Assembly (NCBI GenBank): GCA_027621335.1
Contig: JAQCAN010000149.1
Span: forward strand, 1-6,458
DNA length: 6,458 nucleotides
DNA from: Bacteroidota bacterium
Lineage (GTDB): Bacteria; Bacteroidota; Bacteroidia; Flavobacteriales_D; JABDKJ01
Direction of reading: 5' to 3'
Made by a program: the position numbers and the translations under genes. Positions 1 to 6,397 of the stretch are shown piece after piece (position 1 is the first letter of the stretch; every line of letters starts with the position of its first letter). A model generated the notes under the pieces. It searched no databases. It was not told the origin of the DNA and saw nothing but the letters and a program-made list of their open reading frames with translations.

Positions 1-2184
1 TCCGAACTTGGATGTGATGAAAATGCTGAATCCGAAAAAGAGGACGATAGAGGTGTAGATCATGCTCACTCCAGTCTCCTTGACCGCGCGTATGACCGCC
101 TCCTTCATGCGTCCAGATCTAGCATCCAGCTCCTGCCGGTACTTCGCTAGAAAGTGGATGGTATCGTCTACTGATATTCCGAAAGCAATGCTGAAGACCA
201 AGATGGTCGATGGCTTGATGGGAACGCCTGCGTAACCCATCAATGCAGCCGTGCAGAGAAGTGGTATGAGGTTCGGGAACAAAGAGATGAGGACCATACG
301 GAATGAACCGAAGAGGATATACATGATAACTGCTATGACGATTATGGCCAAGATGAGGCTGGTCATCAGATTGGATACCAGATACCTCGTCCCTTTCAAA
401 AAGACGATACTGGTCCCTGTGAGCGTCACATGGTAATCCTCGCTGGGAAAGATAGAGTCGATGCGTGGCTTCATTCCATCGATGATCTCTTCCATACGAT
501 CCGTTCCAATGTCCGCCATCTGAGCAGAGATACGGCCCACCTGTTTAGTGGAGTCCATGAACATGGACCCCATATCATCCCCTCCCGATCCAGTGGTGAG
601 GTAAGGTGAGATGAATCCCTTCTCGTTGCCTCTGATGAGACTGTATTTGGACGGTGAGCCGTTATAGAATGCCTGTTTTGCGAATTTCAAGGCGTCAACC
701 ATCGAGAGGCTCCTCGAGAACTCCGGATAGGTGTGGATGAGCTCTTGAAGCTCTTCTATGCGTTTCAGGTTCTTGTCCTTGACGATCTGTCCTTTACGCT
801 TTGTATCCACCAATACCTCGAAGGGCATGACCCCATGGAAATTGGACTCAAAGAAGCCGAGGTCCTGTATGATCTGGTCGCCTTCGGGTAGGTCGTCCAC
901 GATATTCCCCGTGGTCTTGATCAATGTCACGCCATACGCACCGAGGGCTATGACAACCAGAGTGGTCAGATAGACCTGCCTCCGTCTCTCACTCACCCAA
1001 TAGACCAGTTTCTTCACTACCGAATCCAACCAGCGCTTCTGCAGGTGCTTCAAATGCCGGGTCTTAGGCTCTGGCAGATAGGAGAAGATGATGGGGATGA
1101 GGGTGATGGAAAGGAAGAATATGCCGATGATGTTCAATGAAGCCACCACACCGAATTGTCTCAAAAGGTCGCTTTCCGTGAAGATGAAGGTTGCAAAGCC
1201 TAGGGCCGTGGTGAAGTTGGTGAGGAAGGTGGCGTTGCCTATCTTGGAGATGACGCGCATCAAGGCCTTGGTTCTGTTCCCATGGTTCTGATACTCGCTA
1301 TGGTACTTGTTCAGCAGGAAGACACAGTTGGGTATCCCGATGACGATGATCAATGGAGGTATGAGCCCAGACAATGAGGAGAGTCGATAGTCCAGCAATA
1401 CGATGGTCCCTACCGACCAGATGACCCCCACGCCTACGACCAATAGACAGAAGACCACCACCCTGACGCTCCGGAAGAAGATAAAGAGGATGATGGCCGT
1501 GACCAAAGCCGCAAGGGCCACGAACTTCAGCAATTCGCTCTTCACCTGAGATGCGGTGTACGTCCTGATGTGCGGAAGTCCGGAATAGGCCAATTCCATG
1601 TGATCCTCACTGTACTTCTCAGTGAGTGTCATGATCTCCTCCATCACATCTCCGCGCTGCTCGGAATTGAACTTCTCTGCATTGACGAAGACCATCATGA
1701 GTGTGGCATCGGTACTGTCGTTATAGAGCAGATCCTTGTAGAAAGGAAGGCGTTTCAGTTTGGCCCGTATCGAATCTACCTCGGCCTGAGTTCTGGGTTC
1801 TTTAGGCGTCAAAGAGACCAGTTCAAGCTTTTCCTCTTCCTCATTCTTCACAAGGTCATAACTGTGTGCGATGCTGAAAATACTGTCCACACCGTCCAAG
1901 GCTTTGATCTCATTGCCTAGGACATACCATGCGGCAAAATTGTCAACGTTGAAGATTTCCTCCCCCTGTGTCCCAATGACCATCACGTTCCCATCCTCTC
2001 CAAATTCATCCAAGAACTTGGCGTACTCCAGATAGGTAGAATCATCTTCAGGAAGAATGCCTCCGAACTTGTAGGTCATCTTGACCTCCGTGGCCTTATA
2101 TCCCATGAAAACGGTCAATAAGGCTAGGACGACTAGGATGGCAATCCTATTCCGGAGGATGATACTGGCAAGTGCTTCCCACAT
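1..2184 (-). CDS. MMPL/RND superfamily exporter, C-terminus cut by window edge
   Basis: This is an inner-membrane transporter of the MMPL (RND) superfamily, which generally exports lipids or other hydrophobic molecules using the proton gradient; the substrate here is unknown. The frame is open for 728 codons from an ATG at 2184 to the left edge. The two-repeat RND layout is visible. TM1 is near residues 9-28, followed by a large extracytoplasmic loop (about 34-215) and a TM2-TM6 block (about 219-365). A basic cytoplasmic linker follows, then TM7 (about 405-423), a second large loop (about 425-605) and TM8 onward. The C-terminal repeat has GISVDDTIHF with paired D673 and D674, the usual position of proton-relay acids. 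The matching N-terminal site reads GIPNCVFLLNKY (N286) and lacks them. Roughly 40-60 residues (TM11 end and TM12) are probably missing beyond the window. The start is followed directly by a hydrophobic helix and has no Shine-Dalgarno. The gene is divergent from the radical SAM gene. Confidence 0.88.
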   Translation of the reverse strand, partial: MWEALASIILRNRIAILVVLALLTVFMGYKATEVKMTYKFGGILPEDDSTYLEYAKFLDEFGEDGNVMVIGTQGEEIFNVDNFAAWYVLGNEIKALDGVDSIFSIAHSYDLVKNEEEEKLELVSLTPKEPRTQAEVDSIRAKLKRLPFYKDLLYNDSTDATLMMVFVNAEKFNSEQRGDVMEEIMTLTEKYSEDHMELAYSGLPHIRTYTASQVKSELLKFVALAALVTAIILFIFFRSVRVVVFCLLVVGVGVIWSVGTIVLLDYRLSSLSGLIPPLIIVIGIPNCVFLLNKYHSEYQNHGNRTKALMRVISKIGNATFLTNFTTALGFATFIFTESDLLRQFGVVASLNIIGIFFLSITLIPIIFSYLPEPKTRHLKHLQKRWLDSVVKKLVYWVSERRRQVYLTTLVVIALGAYGVTLIKTTGNIVDDLPEGDQIIQDLGFFESNFHGVMPFEVLVDTKRKGQIVKDKNLKRIEELQELIHTYPEFSRSLSMVDALKFAKQAFYNGSPSKYSLIRGNEKGFISPYLTTGSGGDDMGSMFMDSTKQVGRISAQMADIGTDRMEEIIDGMKPRIDSIFPSEDYHVTLTGTSIVFLKGTRYLVSNLMTSLILAIIVIAVIMYILFGSFRMVLISLFPNLIPLLCTAALMGYAGVPIKPSTILVFSIAFGISVDDTIHFLAKYRQELDARSGRMKEAVIRAVKETGVSMIYTSIVLFFGFSIFITSKFG

Positions 2185-2204
2185 GGGTTGCAAAGAAACG
2201 AATA

Positions 2205-2232
2205 TTGGCACGTGGCCTAAGGCGTATCTTAG
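2205..2232 (+). promoter_or_regulatory. Possible Bacteroidota-type promoter for the radical SAM gene, overlapped by an inverted repeat
   Basis: TTG at 2205-2207 and TATCTTAG at 2225-2232 are separated by 17 bp. Bacteroidota primary promoters are described as a TTTG/TTG element near -33 and TAnnTTTG near -7; the second box matches at all but one fixed position. Transcription would begin near 2239, giving a leader of about 30 nt before an ATG at 2269. The imperfect inverted repeat CTAAG-(6 nt)-CTTAG at 2217-2232 overlaps the -7 box and could be an operator. Both matches are short and could be chance. Confidence 0.33.
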
Positions 2233-2268
2233 CCCTCTATGGGACGGTTGGAACACAGATTGGGATTC

Positions 2269-3264
2269 ATGAGAACCTTGAGCACAAGAAAGCTCCAGAA
2301 TGCGTGGAGGCTCTATTCCAGTTTTCATGCGTCCAAGCGCAGCGCTCGTCCCCTGATGAAAGGCCTTCCTATGTCCTTGGCCATAGAACCCACCACCGCC
2401 TGTAACCTCAAGTGTCCTGAGTGCCCAAGTGGCCTCAGAAGTTTTTCTCGACCGACTGGAAATTTAGATCAAAGCCTATTCCAGGCCATCATAGATGAGC
2501 AGAAGGACACCTTGATGAACCTTACTTTCTATTTTCAAGGGGAACCCTTTATCCATAAAGGCTTCTTGGACATGGTGCGTTACGCAGCCGATAGGAACAT
2601 CTTCACATCTACCTCCACCAATGCCCACTTCTTGGACGAAGCCACATGTGGAAAGGTGATGGAGAGCAGGTTGGGCCGAATGATCATCAGCATTGATGGG
2701 ACGGATCAAGAGACCTATGCCCAATACCGCAGAGCTGGGCTCTTGAGCAAAGTCCTGGAAGGGACCGAGACAATGGTGAAGACCAGAAGGTCATCCTCAC
2801 TTCCTGGACCAGAACTGGTCTTCCAATTCTTGGTGGTGAAGCCTAATGAGCATCAGATCGCAGAGGTCAAAAGGCTCGCCAAAACCATGGGCGTGGATCG
2901 TGTGGTCCTCAAGACAGCTCAGCTCTATGATTTCGAAAAGGGAAATGCGCTCATGCCCGAACAGGACAAGTACTCGAGATATAAGTGGGATGAAAGCCTT
3001 CAGAAGTTCAAGATCAAGAACACTTTGGACGATCAGTGTTGGAAGATGTGGCACAGCTGCGTCATCACGTGGGACGGAAAGGTGGTCCCCTGTTGTTTCG
3101 ATAAGGATGCCAGTCATCAGATGGGCTCCATCCAAGAATCCGGATTGAGCTCCATATGGCAGAGGCCCGCCTACCAGGAGTTCAGAAAACAGATCCTGAA
3201 ATCCAGGAGTCAGATAGAGATGTGCAAGAATTGCAGTGAAGGGACGCGTGTGTTCGCCTCTTGA
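2269..3264 (+). CDS. Radical SAM protein with C-terminal SPASM-like domain
   Basis: This predicted iron-sulfur enzyme cleaves S-adenosylmethionine to start radical chemistry; its substrate is unknown. Numbering from the upstream ATG at 2239, the cluster motif CNLKCPEC (C55, C59, C62; CX3CX2C) binds the catalytic 4Fe-4S cluster. FQGEP at 99-103 matches the GGEP SAM-binding motif, and IISIDG at 149-154 is a typical barrel strand. The C-terminal part has C267, C274, the segment DGKVVPCC (C285, C286) and CKNC (C329, C332). This suits a short SPASM or Twitch-type domain with probably one auxiliary cluster. I prefer the ATG at 2269 (331 aa) because relatives I recall begin at this point and because a possible promoter places the RNA start near 2239; the ATG at 2239 (341 aa) remains possible. 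A basic, amphipathic stretch precedes the barrel, with no signal peptide. The gene converges on frr with 2 bp between stops and diverges from the exporter. No small precursor-peptide gene lies next to it. Confidence 0.9.
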   Translation: MRTLSTRKLQNAWRLYSSFHASKRSARPLMKGLPMSLAIEPTTACNLKCPECPSGLRSFSRPTGNLDQSLFQAIIDEQKDTLMNLTFYFQGEPFIHKGFLDMVRYAADRNIFTSTSTNAHFLDEATCGKVMESRLGRMIISIDGTDQETYAQYRRAGLLSKVLEGTETMVKTRRSSSLPGPELVFQFLVVKPNEHQIAEVKRLAKTMGVDRVVLKTAQLYDFEKGNALMPEQDKYSRYKWDESLQKFKIKNTLDDQCWKMWHSCVITWDGKVVPCCFDKDASHQMGSIQESGLSSIWQRPAYQEFRKQILKSRSQIEMCKNCSEGTRVFAS

Positions 3265-3266
3265 GG

Positions 3267-3830
3267 TCAGACAGTCATGATGTCCTTTTCCTTTGCTTCT
3301 ATGAGTCTGTCAATGCGCTCAGAGAATCCATCCACGATGGACTGCACCTTGACTTGGGCTACCTTAGACAGGTCCTCGCTCAGTCCATCCTTTTCCAATT
3401 TCTTGATCTGGTCCAAGGCTTCTTTTCTAGAATTACGCACACTCACTTTGGCGGTCTCTCCTTCAGCATGGGCCTTCTTTGAAAGATCCTTACGTCTCTC
3501 CTCTGTGAGCATGGGAACAGAGATGATGATGACCTCCCCATTATTCTGTGGGTTCAGCCCCAGATTAGCATAGGTGATGGCTGTAGAAATAGGATCGATC
3601 ATCGCCTTTTCCCAAGGCTGGATGACCAGCGTTCGCGCATCAGTTGAATTGATATTCGCAACTTGTGTAAGTGGAGTCTCTGTACCATAATAGTCCACCT
3701 TCACACCACCCAACATACCTGGTGATGCCTTACCTGCTCTGATGTTCATGAGCTCCTTTTCCAAATGGTCGAAGGCCCCTTGCATATTCTCGGTCGCCTC
3801 CATGAAAATGAGTTCCAATTCTTCTGTCAT
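3267..3830 (-). CDS. frr: Ribosome recycling factor
   Basis: This is a cytoplasmic factor that, with EF-G, splits the post-termination ribosome into subunits and frees mRNA and tRNA. At 187 residues it has the normal family length (about 185). The N-terminal helix, with HLEKELMNIRAGKASP at about 22-37, leads into the small beta domain (about 31-104). The long helices of the three-helix bundle follow, with KVSVRNSRKEA at about 128-138 and the universally conserved arginine at R132. The ATG at 3830 gives the canonical N-terminus. It lies 16 bp after the pyrH stop, so the two are almost certainly co-transcribed. There is no Shine-Dalgarno; the spacer is AT-rich. It is the last gene of the cluster and no terminator is visible before the convergent radical SAM gene. 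Confidence 0.98.
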   Translation of the reverse strand: MTEELELIFMEATENMQGAFDHLEKELMNIRAGKASPGMLGGVKVDYYGTETPLTQVANINSTDARTLVIQPWEKAMIDPISTAITYANLGLNPQNNGEVIIISVPMLTEERRKDLSKKAHAEGETAKVSVRNSRKEALDQIKKLEKDGLSEDLSKVAQVKVQSIVDGFSERIDRLIEAKEKDIMTV

Positions 3831-3846
3831 TGCTTAAAAATTCAGG

Positions 3847-4557
3847 TCAATCTGTTTCAACTAGTGTGCCTATCTCGCTACCTTGAATCACCTTCATGAG
3901 GTTTCCGGGCTTATTCATATCAAAGACAATGATTGGCAGATTATTTTCATTGCAGAGTGTGAATGCAGTCATATCCATGACAGATAAGCCTTTATCGAAG
4001 ACATCCTTGAATGTGAGCTTATCGAATTTCACGGCAGTCGCATCCTTTTCAGGATCGGCCGAATAGATGCCATCCACTCGTGTGCCTTTAAGAATCACCT
4101 CTGCATCAATCTCTACCGCCCGCAATGAAGCAGCTGTATCAGTTGTAAAATAAGGATTTCCTGTTCCCGCTCCGAAGATGACAATACGGCCTTTTTCCAA
4201 ATGTCTGACTGCCCTCCTCCGTATGAAAGACTCTGCAATCTCCTTCATCTCTATGGCAGAAAGGAGTCTTGTTTGAGGGCCCAGTTTCTCAATGGCTGCT
4301 TGGAGGGCCATGCTATTGATCATTGTGGCCAGCATCCCCATATAGTCCCCTTGCGTCCGCTCCATACCTCCTTCCTCAGCTTGGATGCCTCTGAAGATAT
4401 TCCCCCCTCCGATGACAATGCCTATCTCCACTCCGGAATCGTGCACATCCTTGATTTCTTTCGCGTAAAGGGCCAATCGTTCATTGTCGATCCCGAAGCC
4501 TTTATCCCCCATGAGGGCTTCTCCACTCAATTTCAGTAGGACGCGTTTGTATTTCAT
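3847..4557 (-). CDS. pyrH: Uridylate kinase (UMP kinase)
   Basis: It phosphorylates UMP to UDP with ATP in pyrimidine nucleotide synthesis. It belongs to the bacterial amino-acid-kinase fold family, which forms hexamers usually activated by GTP and inhibited by UTP. From the ATG at 4557 it has 236 residues, the usual length. Motifs seen are KLSGEAL (9-15), GGGNIFRG (50-57, phosphate binding), GDYMGMLAT (70-78), GTGNPYFTTD (131-140, substrate loop), VDGIYSADP (161-169) and DMTAF (195-199). The frame extends upstream to a TTG at 4590, but those 11 residues match nothing in the family and run into the terminator hairpin's T-tract, so I reject that start. No Shine-Dalgarno is present. The gene follows tsf after a terminator and precedes frr by 16 bp, so pyrH-frr may form their own unit or depend on readthrough. 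Confidence 0.98.
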   Translation of the reverse strand: MKYKRVLLKLSGEALMGDKGFGIDNERLALYAKEIKDVHDSGVEIGIVIGGGNIFRGIQAEEGGMERTQGDYMGMLATMINSMALQAAIEKLGPQTRLLSAIEMKEIAESFIRRRAVRHLEKGRIVIFGAGTGNPYFTTDTAASLRAVEIDAEVILKGTRVDGIYSADPEKDATAVKFDKLTFKDVFDKGLSVMDMTAFTLCNENNLPIIVFDMNKPGNLMKVIQGSEIGTLVETD

Positions 4558-4591
4558 AGGTTTTGTTGTGCTGCGGACGAAATTAAACAAT

Positions 4592-4622
4592 AAAAAAGGA
4601 GGGATATGAGTCCCTCCTTTTT
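4592..4622 (-). terminator. Strong intrinsic terminator after tsf
   Basis: A perfect 12-bp inverted repeat (4593-4604 with 4611-4622) has a 6-nt loop. In the tsf reading direction the stem is AAAAAGGAGGGA paired with TCCCTCCTTTTT, and a T-run of six follows the GC-rich part. Because A-runs and T-runs flank both sides, it could work in both directions. It lies 27 bp past the tsf stop and 34 bp before the pyrH ATG, so it should end or reduce rpsB-tsf transcription before pyrH. Confidence 0.9.
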
Positions 4623-4649
4623 CGAATTCTATATGGATTCAACTCTCGG

Positions 4650-5474
4650 TTATGAGAGAGAGAACCTCTTGAAATCAGTGACGGTAAGTCCTTTCTCAGT
4701 ACTATCCAAGAACTGAGCTATCGTCTGCTTGTTATTCTTGATGAACTGCTGGTTCAATAACGTGGCTTCTTGAAAGAACTTCTTCAGTCTCCCTTCGGCA
4801 ATCTTCTCGGCCATTTCAGCAGGCTTTCCCTCCTGTATGGCCAATTCCTTGCCGATCTCCAATTCCTTGGCCACCATATCCTTAGGAACACGAGCTTCAT
4901 CCACCGCAACTGGAGCCATAGCCGCCACTTGCATGGCCACGTCCTTGGCCACCTCGGCTTTACCATTCCCGTTCAGACCCACGACAGAGGCCACTTTATT
5001 GCCTGGATGGTTGTATGCATAAACTGTATCGGCAGCAATCATTTCATAGGAAGACACTTCGATCTTCTCACCGATGACTCCAGTCTGCTCGATGATTTTC
5101 TCAGCTACAGTCAGTTCTGTGTCATATTTGAGTTGCCTTAGAGCCTCAACGTCCGCAGGAAGATTATCCAATGCGATACTAGCAATCTTACTTGCGAAGG
5201 CATTGAAGTCATCATTCTTGGCTACGAAGTCGGTCTCACAGTTCACGACTACGATAACCCCTCTCTTCTCATCAGGACTGGTCAACGCAAGAACAAGACC
5301 TTCAGAAGCATCCCTACCCTCTCTGTTCGCGGCTACCTTTTGTCCTTTCTTACGAAGGATATCGATGGCCAGACTGAAGTCCCCCTCGGCTTCCACCAAA
5401 GCTTTCTTACAGTCCATCATACCGGCACCGGTCTGTTGTCTGAGTTTGTTTACGTCAGCTGCTGTAATTGCCAT
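4650..5474 (-). CDS. tsf: Translation elongation factor Ts
   Basis: It is the cytoplasmic guanine-nucleotide exchange factor that removes GDP from EF-Tu. At 274 residues the length is normal for the family (E. coli about 283). An N-terminal UBA-like domain (about 4-52, with LRQQTGAGMMDCKKAL) leads to the core signature TDFVAKN at 81-87, which contacts the EF-Tu nucleotide site. Core subdomains follow, with a HPGNK turn at 156-160 and the C-terminal helix region with EATLLNQQFI near 236-245. The ATG at 5474 gives the canonical MAITAADVNKLR start. It follows rpsB by 24 bp of AT-rich sequence without Shine-Dalgarno, the widely conserved rpsB-tsf pairing. A small inverted repeat (CTCTC/GAGAG, 4643-4658) overlaps the stop codon, and the true terminator lies just beyond it. 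Confidence 0.98.
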   Translation of the reverse strand: MAITAADVNKLRQQTGAGMMDCKKALVEAEGDFSLAIDILRKKGQKVAANREGRDASEGLVLALTSPDEKRGVIVVVNCETDFVAKNDDFNAFASKIASIALDNLPADVEALRQLKYDTELTVAEKIIEQTGVIGEKIEVSSYEMIAADTVYAYNHPGNKVASVVGLNGNGKAEVAKDVAMQVAAMAPVAVDEARVPKDMVAKELEIGKELAIQEGKPAEMAEKIAEGRLKKFFQEATLLNQQFIKNNKQTIAQFLDSTEKGLTVTDFKRFSLS

Positions 5475-5498
5475 TACTTTAAAAAATTGAAAGGTGAT

Positions 5499-6290
5499 TT
5501 ATTCTTTTTCCTCAGAAACCTCTTCAGCGGCTCCTTCGTTGCCTTCTACAGCCTCTTCAGTTTCGGCTACTGCTTCTTTGTCCTTCACGTTATCCTTCTC
5601 CTTGGAACGTTCTTCCAAGCCTTCCTTGATGGCATTGCAGACCACATCCAGAATCAACTCGATAGACTTGGTCGCATCGTCATTGGCAGGGATAGGGAAA
5701 TCAACTTCTCTAGGATCGGAATTCGTGTCCACGATAGCGAAGGAGCTGATGCCCAATTTCTTGGCTTCAGCCACCGCGATGTGCTCTTTCATGATATCCA
5801 CGATGAAAACAGCATGAGGGAGACGGTTAAGGTCAGCAATGGACCCGATGTTCTTCTCTAACTTGGCGCGGGTCCTGGAGACCTGAAGACGCTCTCTCTT
5901 GGACATGGTCTCCAAGGTTCCATCAGTCGCCATCTTATCGATAGAGGCCATTTTCTTCACCGCTTTTCTCACAGTCGCGAAGTTGGTGAGCATACCTCCT
6001 GACCAACGCTCGGTGACGTAAGGCATATTGACCTCTTTGGCCTTCATGGCTACAATCTCTTTCGCTTGCTTCTTGGTTGCTACGAATAGGATTTTCTTGC
6101 CTGACTTGGCCAAATTCTTCATCACGGCTGCTGCCTGATCGAGCTTGACGATGGTCTTATTGAGGTCAATGATATGGATGCCTTTCTTCTCTGTGAAGAT
6201 GTAAGGCGCCATGTTAGGGTTCGACTTTCTTTTAAGGTGGCCGAAGTGAACTCCGGCATTGAGGAGCTCATTGAAATCTGTTCTGGACAT
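5499..6290 (-). CDS. rpsB: 30S ribosomal protein S2 (uS2) with acidic C-terminal tail
   Basis: This is a structural protein of the small ribosomal subunit, bound late in assembly on the solvent side near S1 in species that have it. It has 263 residues against about 241 in E. coli. The start LLNAGVHFGHLKRKSNPNM (9-27) is the classic S2 signature. ERWSGGMLTNF (94-104), RLPHAVFIVD (156-165) and VDTNSDPREVDFPIPANDD (187-205) are also diagnostic. The extra length is a C-terminal tail from about residue 226, rich in E and A with some K and likely disordered. Such tails are common in Bacteroidota. The ATG at 6290 fits the family N-terminus; no Shine-Dalgarno precedes it. The upstream spacer holds a hairpin followed by a T-run, suggesting control of rpsB-tsf by attenuation; S2 is known to autoregulate rpsB in E. 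coli, but the E. coli site is not recognisable here. Confidence 0.98.
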   Translation of the reverse strand: MSRTDFNELLNAGVHFGHLKRKSNPNMAPYIFTEKKGIHIIDLNKTIVKLDQAAAVMKNLAKSGKKILFVATKKQAKEIVAMKAKEVNMPYVTERWSGGMLTNFATVRKAVKKMASIDKMATDGTLETMSKRERLQVSRTRAKLEKNIGSIADLNRLPHAVFIVDIMKEHIAVAEAKKLGISSFAIVDTNSDPREVDFPIPANDDATKSIELILDVVCNAIKEGLEERSKEKDNVKDKEAVAETEEAVEGNEGAAEEVSEEKE

Positions 6291-6316
6291 GTAATTAAAA
6301 TTGGTTCACTTTCACT

Positions 6317-6364
6317 AAAAACAGCCTCTGGATAGCTCTGAATACACAGAGATTCCAGATGGCT
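6317..6364 (-). terminator. Hairpin plus T-run between rpsI and rpsB: intrinsic terminator or attenuator
   Basis: Read in the operon direction, AGCC-(A bulge)-TCTGGA pairs with TCCAGA-GGCT, a small internal loop follows, and CTCTG pairs with CAGAG around a 6-nt loop. The 42-nt hairpin (6323-6364, 15 pairs) is followed by G and five T (6321-6317). The 26 bp left before the rpsB ATG holds no promoter-like box. It therefore either partly ends rplM-rpsI transcripts or acts as a leader controlling rpsB-tsf. I did not compute a folding energy. Confidence 0.68.
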
Positions 6365-6380
6365 TGGATACTGAAACCCA

Positions 6381-6397
6381 CGTTGATCAGATCAACG
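6381..6397. repeat. Perfect 17-bp palindrome overlapping the rpsI stop codon
   Basis: CGTTGATC-A-GATCAACG is an exact inverted repeat around one central base. As RNA it would form a 7-bp stem with a 3-nt loop that includes the last arginine codon and stop of rpsI. It has no T-run, so it is not a terminator alone. It lies 16 bp before the attenuator-like hairpin and might be part of the same leader, a 3' end stabiliser, or a protein-binding site. Confidence 0.6.

Noticed and set aside
1570..1920. Plus-strand open frame of 116 codons within the exporter gene
   Set aside because: It is the complement of the exporter's first extracytoplasmic loop, which reads as a coherent MMPL protein on the minus strand.
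2190..2197. TTTCTTTG (minus strand) as a -7 box for the exporter gene
   Set aside because: It ends only a few bases before the ATG and lacks a -33 element; it could only serve a leaderless RNA, which I cannot support.
2209..2214. CACGTG palindrome in the divergent spacer
   Set aside because: A 6-bp palindrome is expected by chance and its flanks do not extend the symmetry.
4578..4585. TAATTTCG as a -7 box for pyrH
   Set aside because: It is one mismatch from TAnnTTTG but has no TTG or TTTG at a suitable distance upstream, only terminator sequence.
4558..4590. Extended pyrH start at a TTG codon (4590)
   Set aside because: The 11 extra residues are absent from the family, and the codon borders the T-tract of the terminator; the ATG at 4557 gives the canonical N-terminus.
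4643..4658. CTCTC/GAGAG inverted repeat at the tsf stop
   Set aside because: A 5-bp stem without a T-run is too weak to be a terminator; the strong one lies just downstream.
5340..5861. Plus-strand open frame of 173 codons opposite tsf and rpsB
   Set aside because: It is antisense to two clearly conserved genes, spans their junction, and has no recognisable domain; it is a shadow frame.
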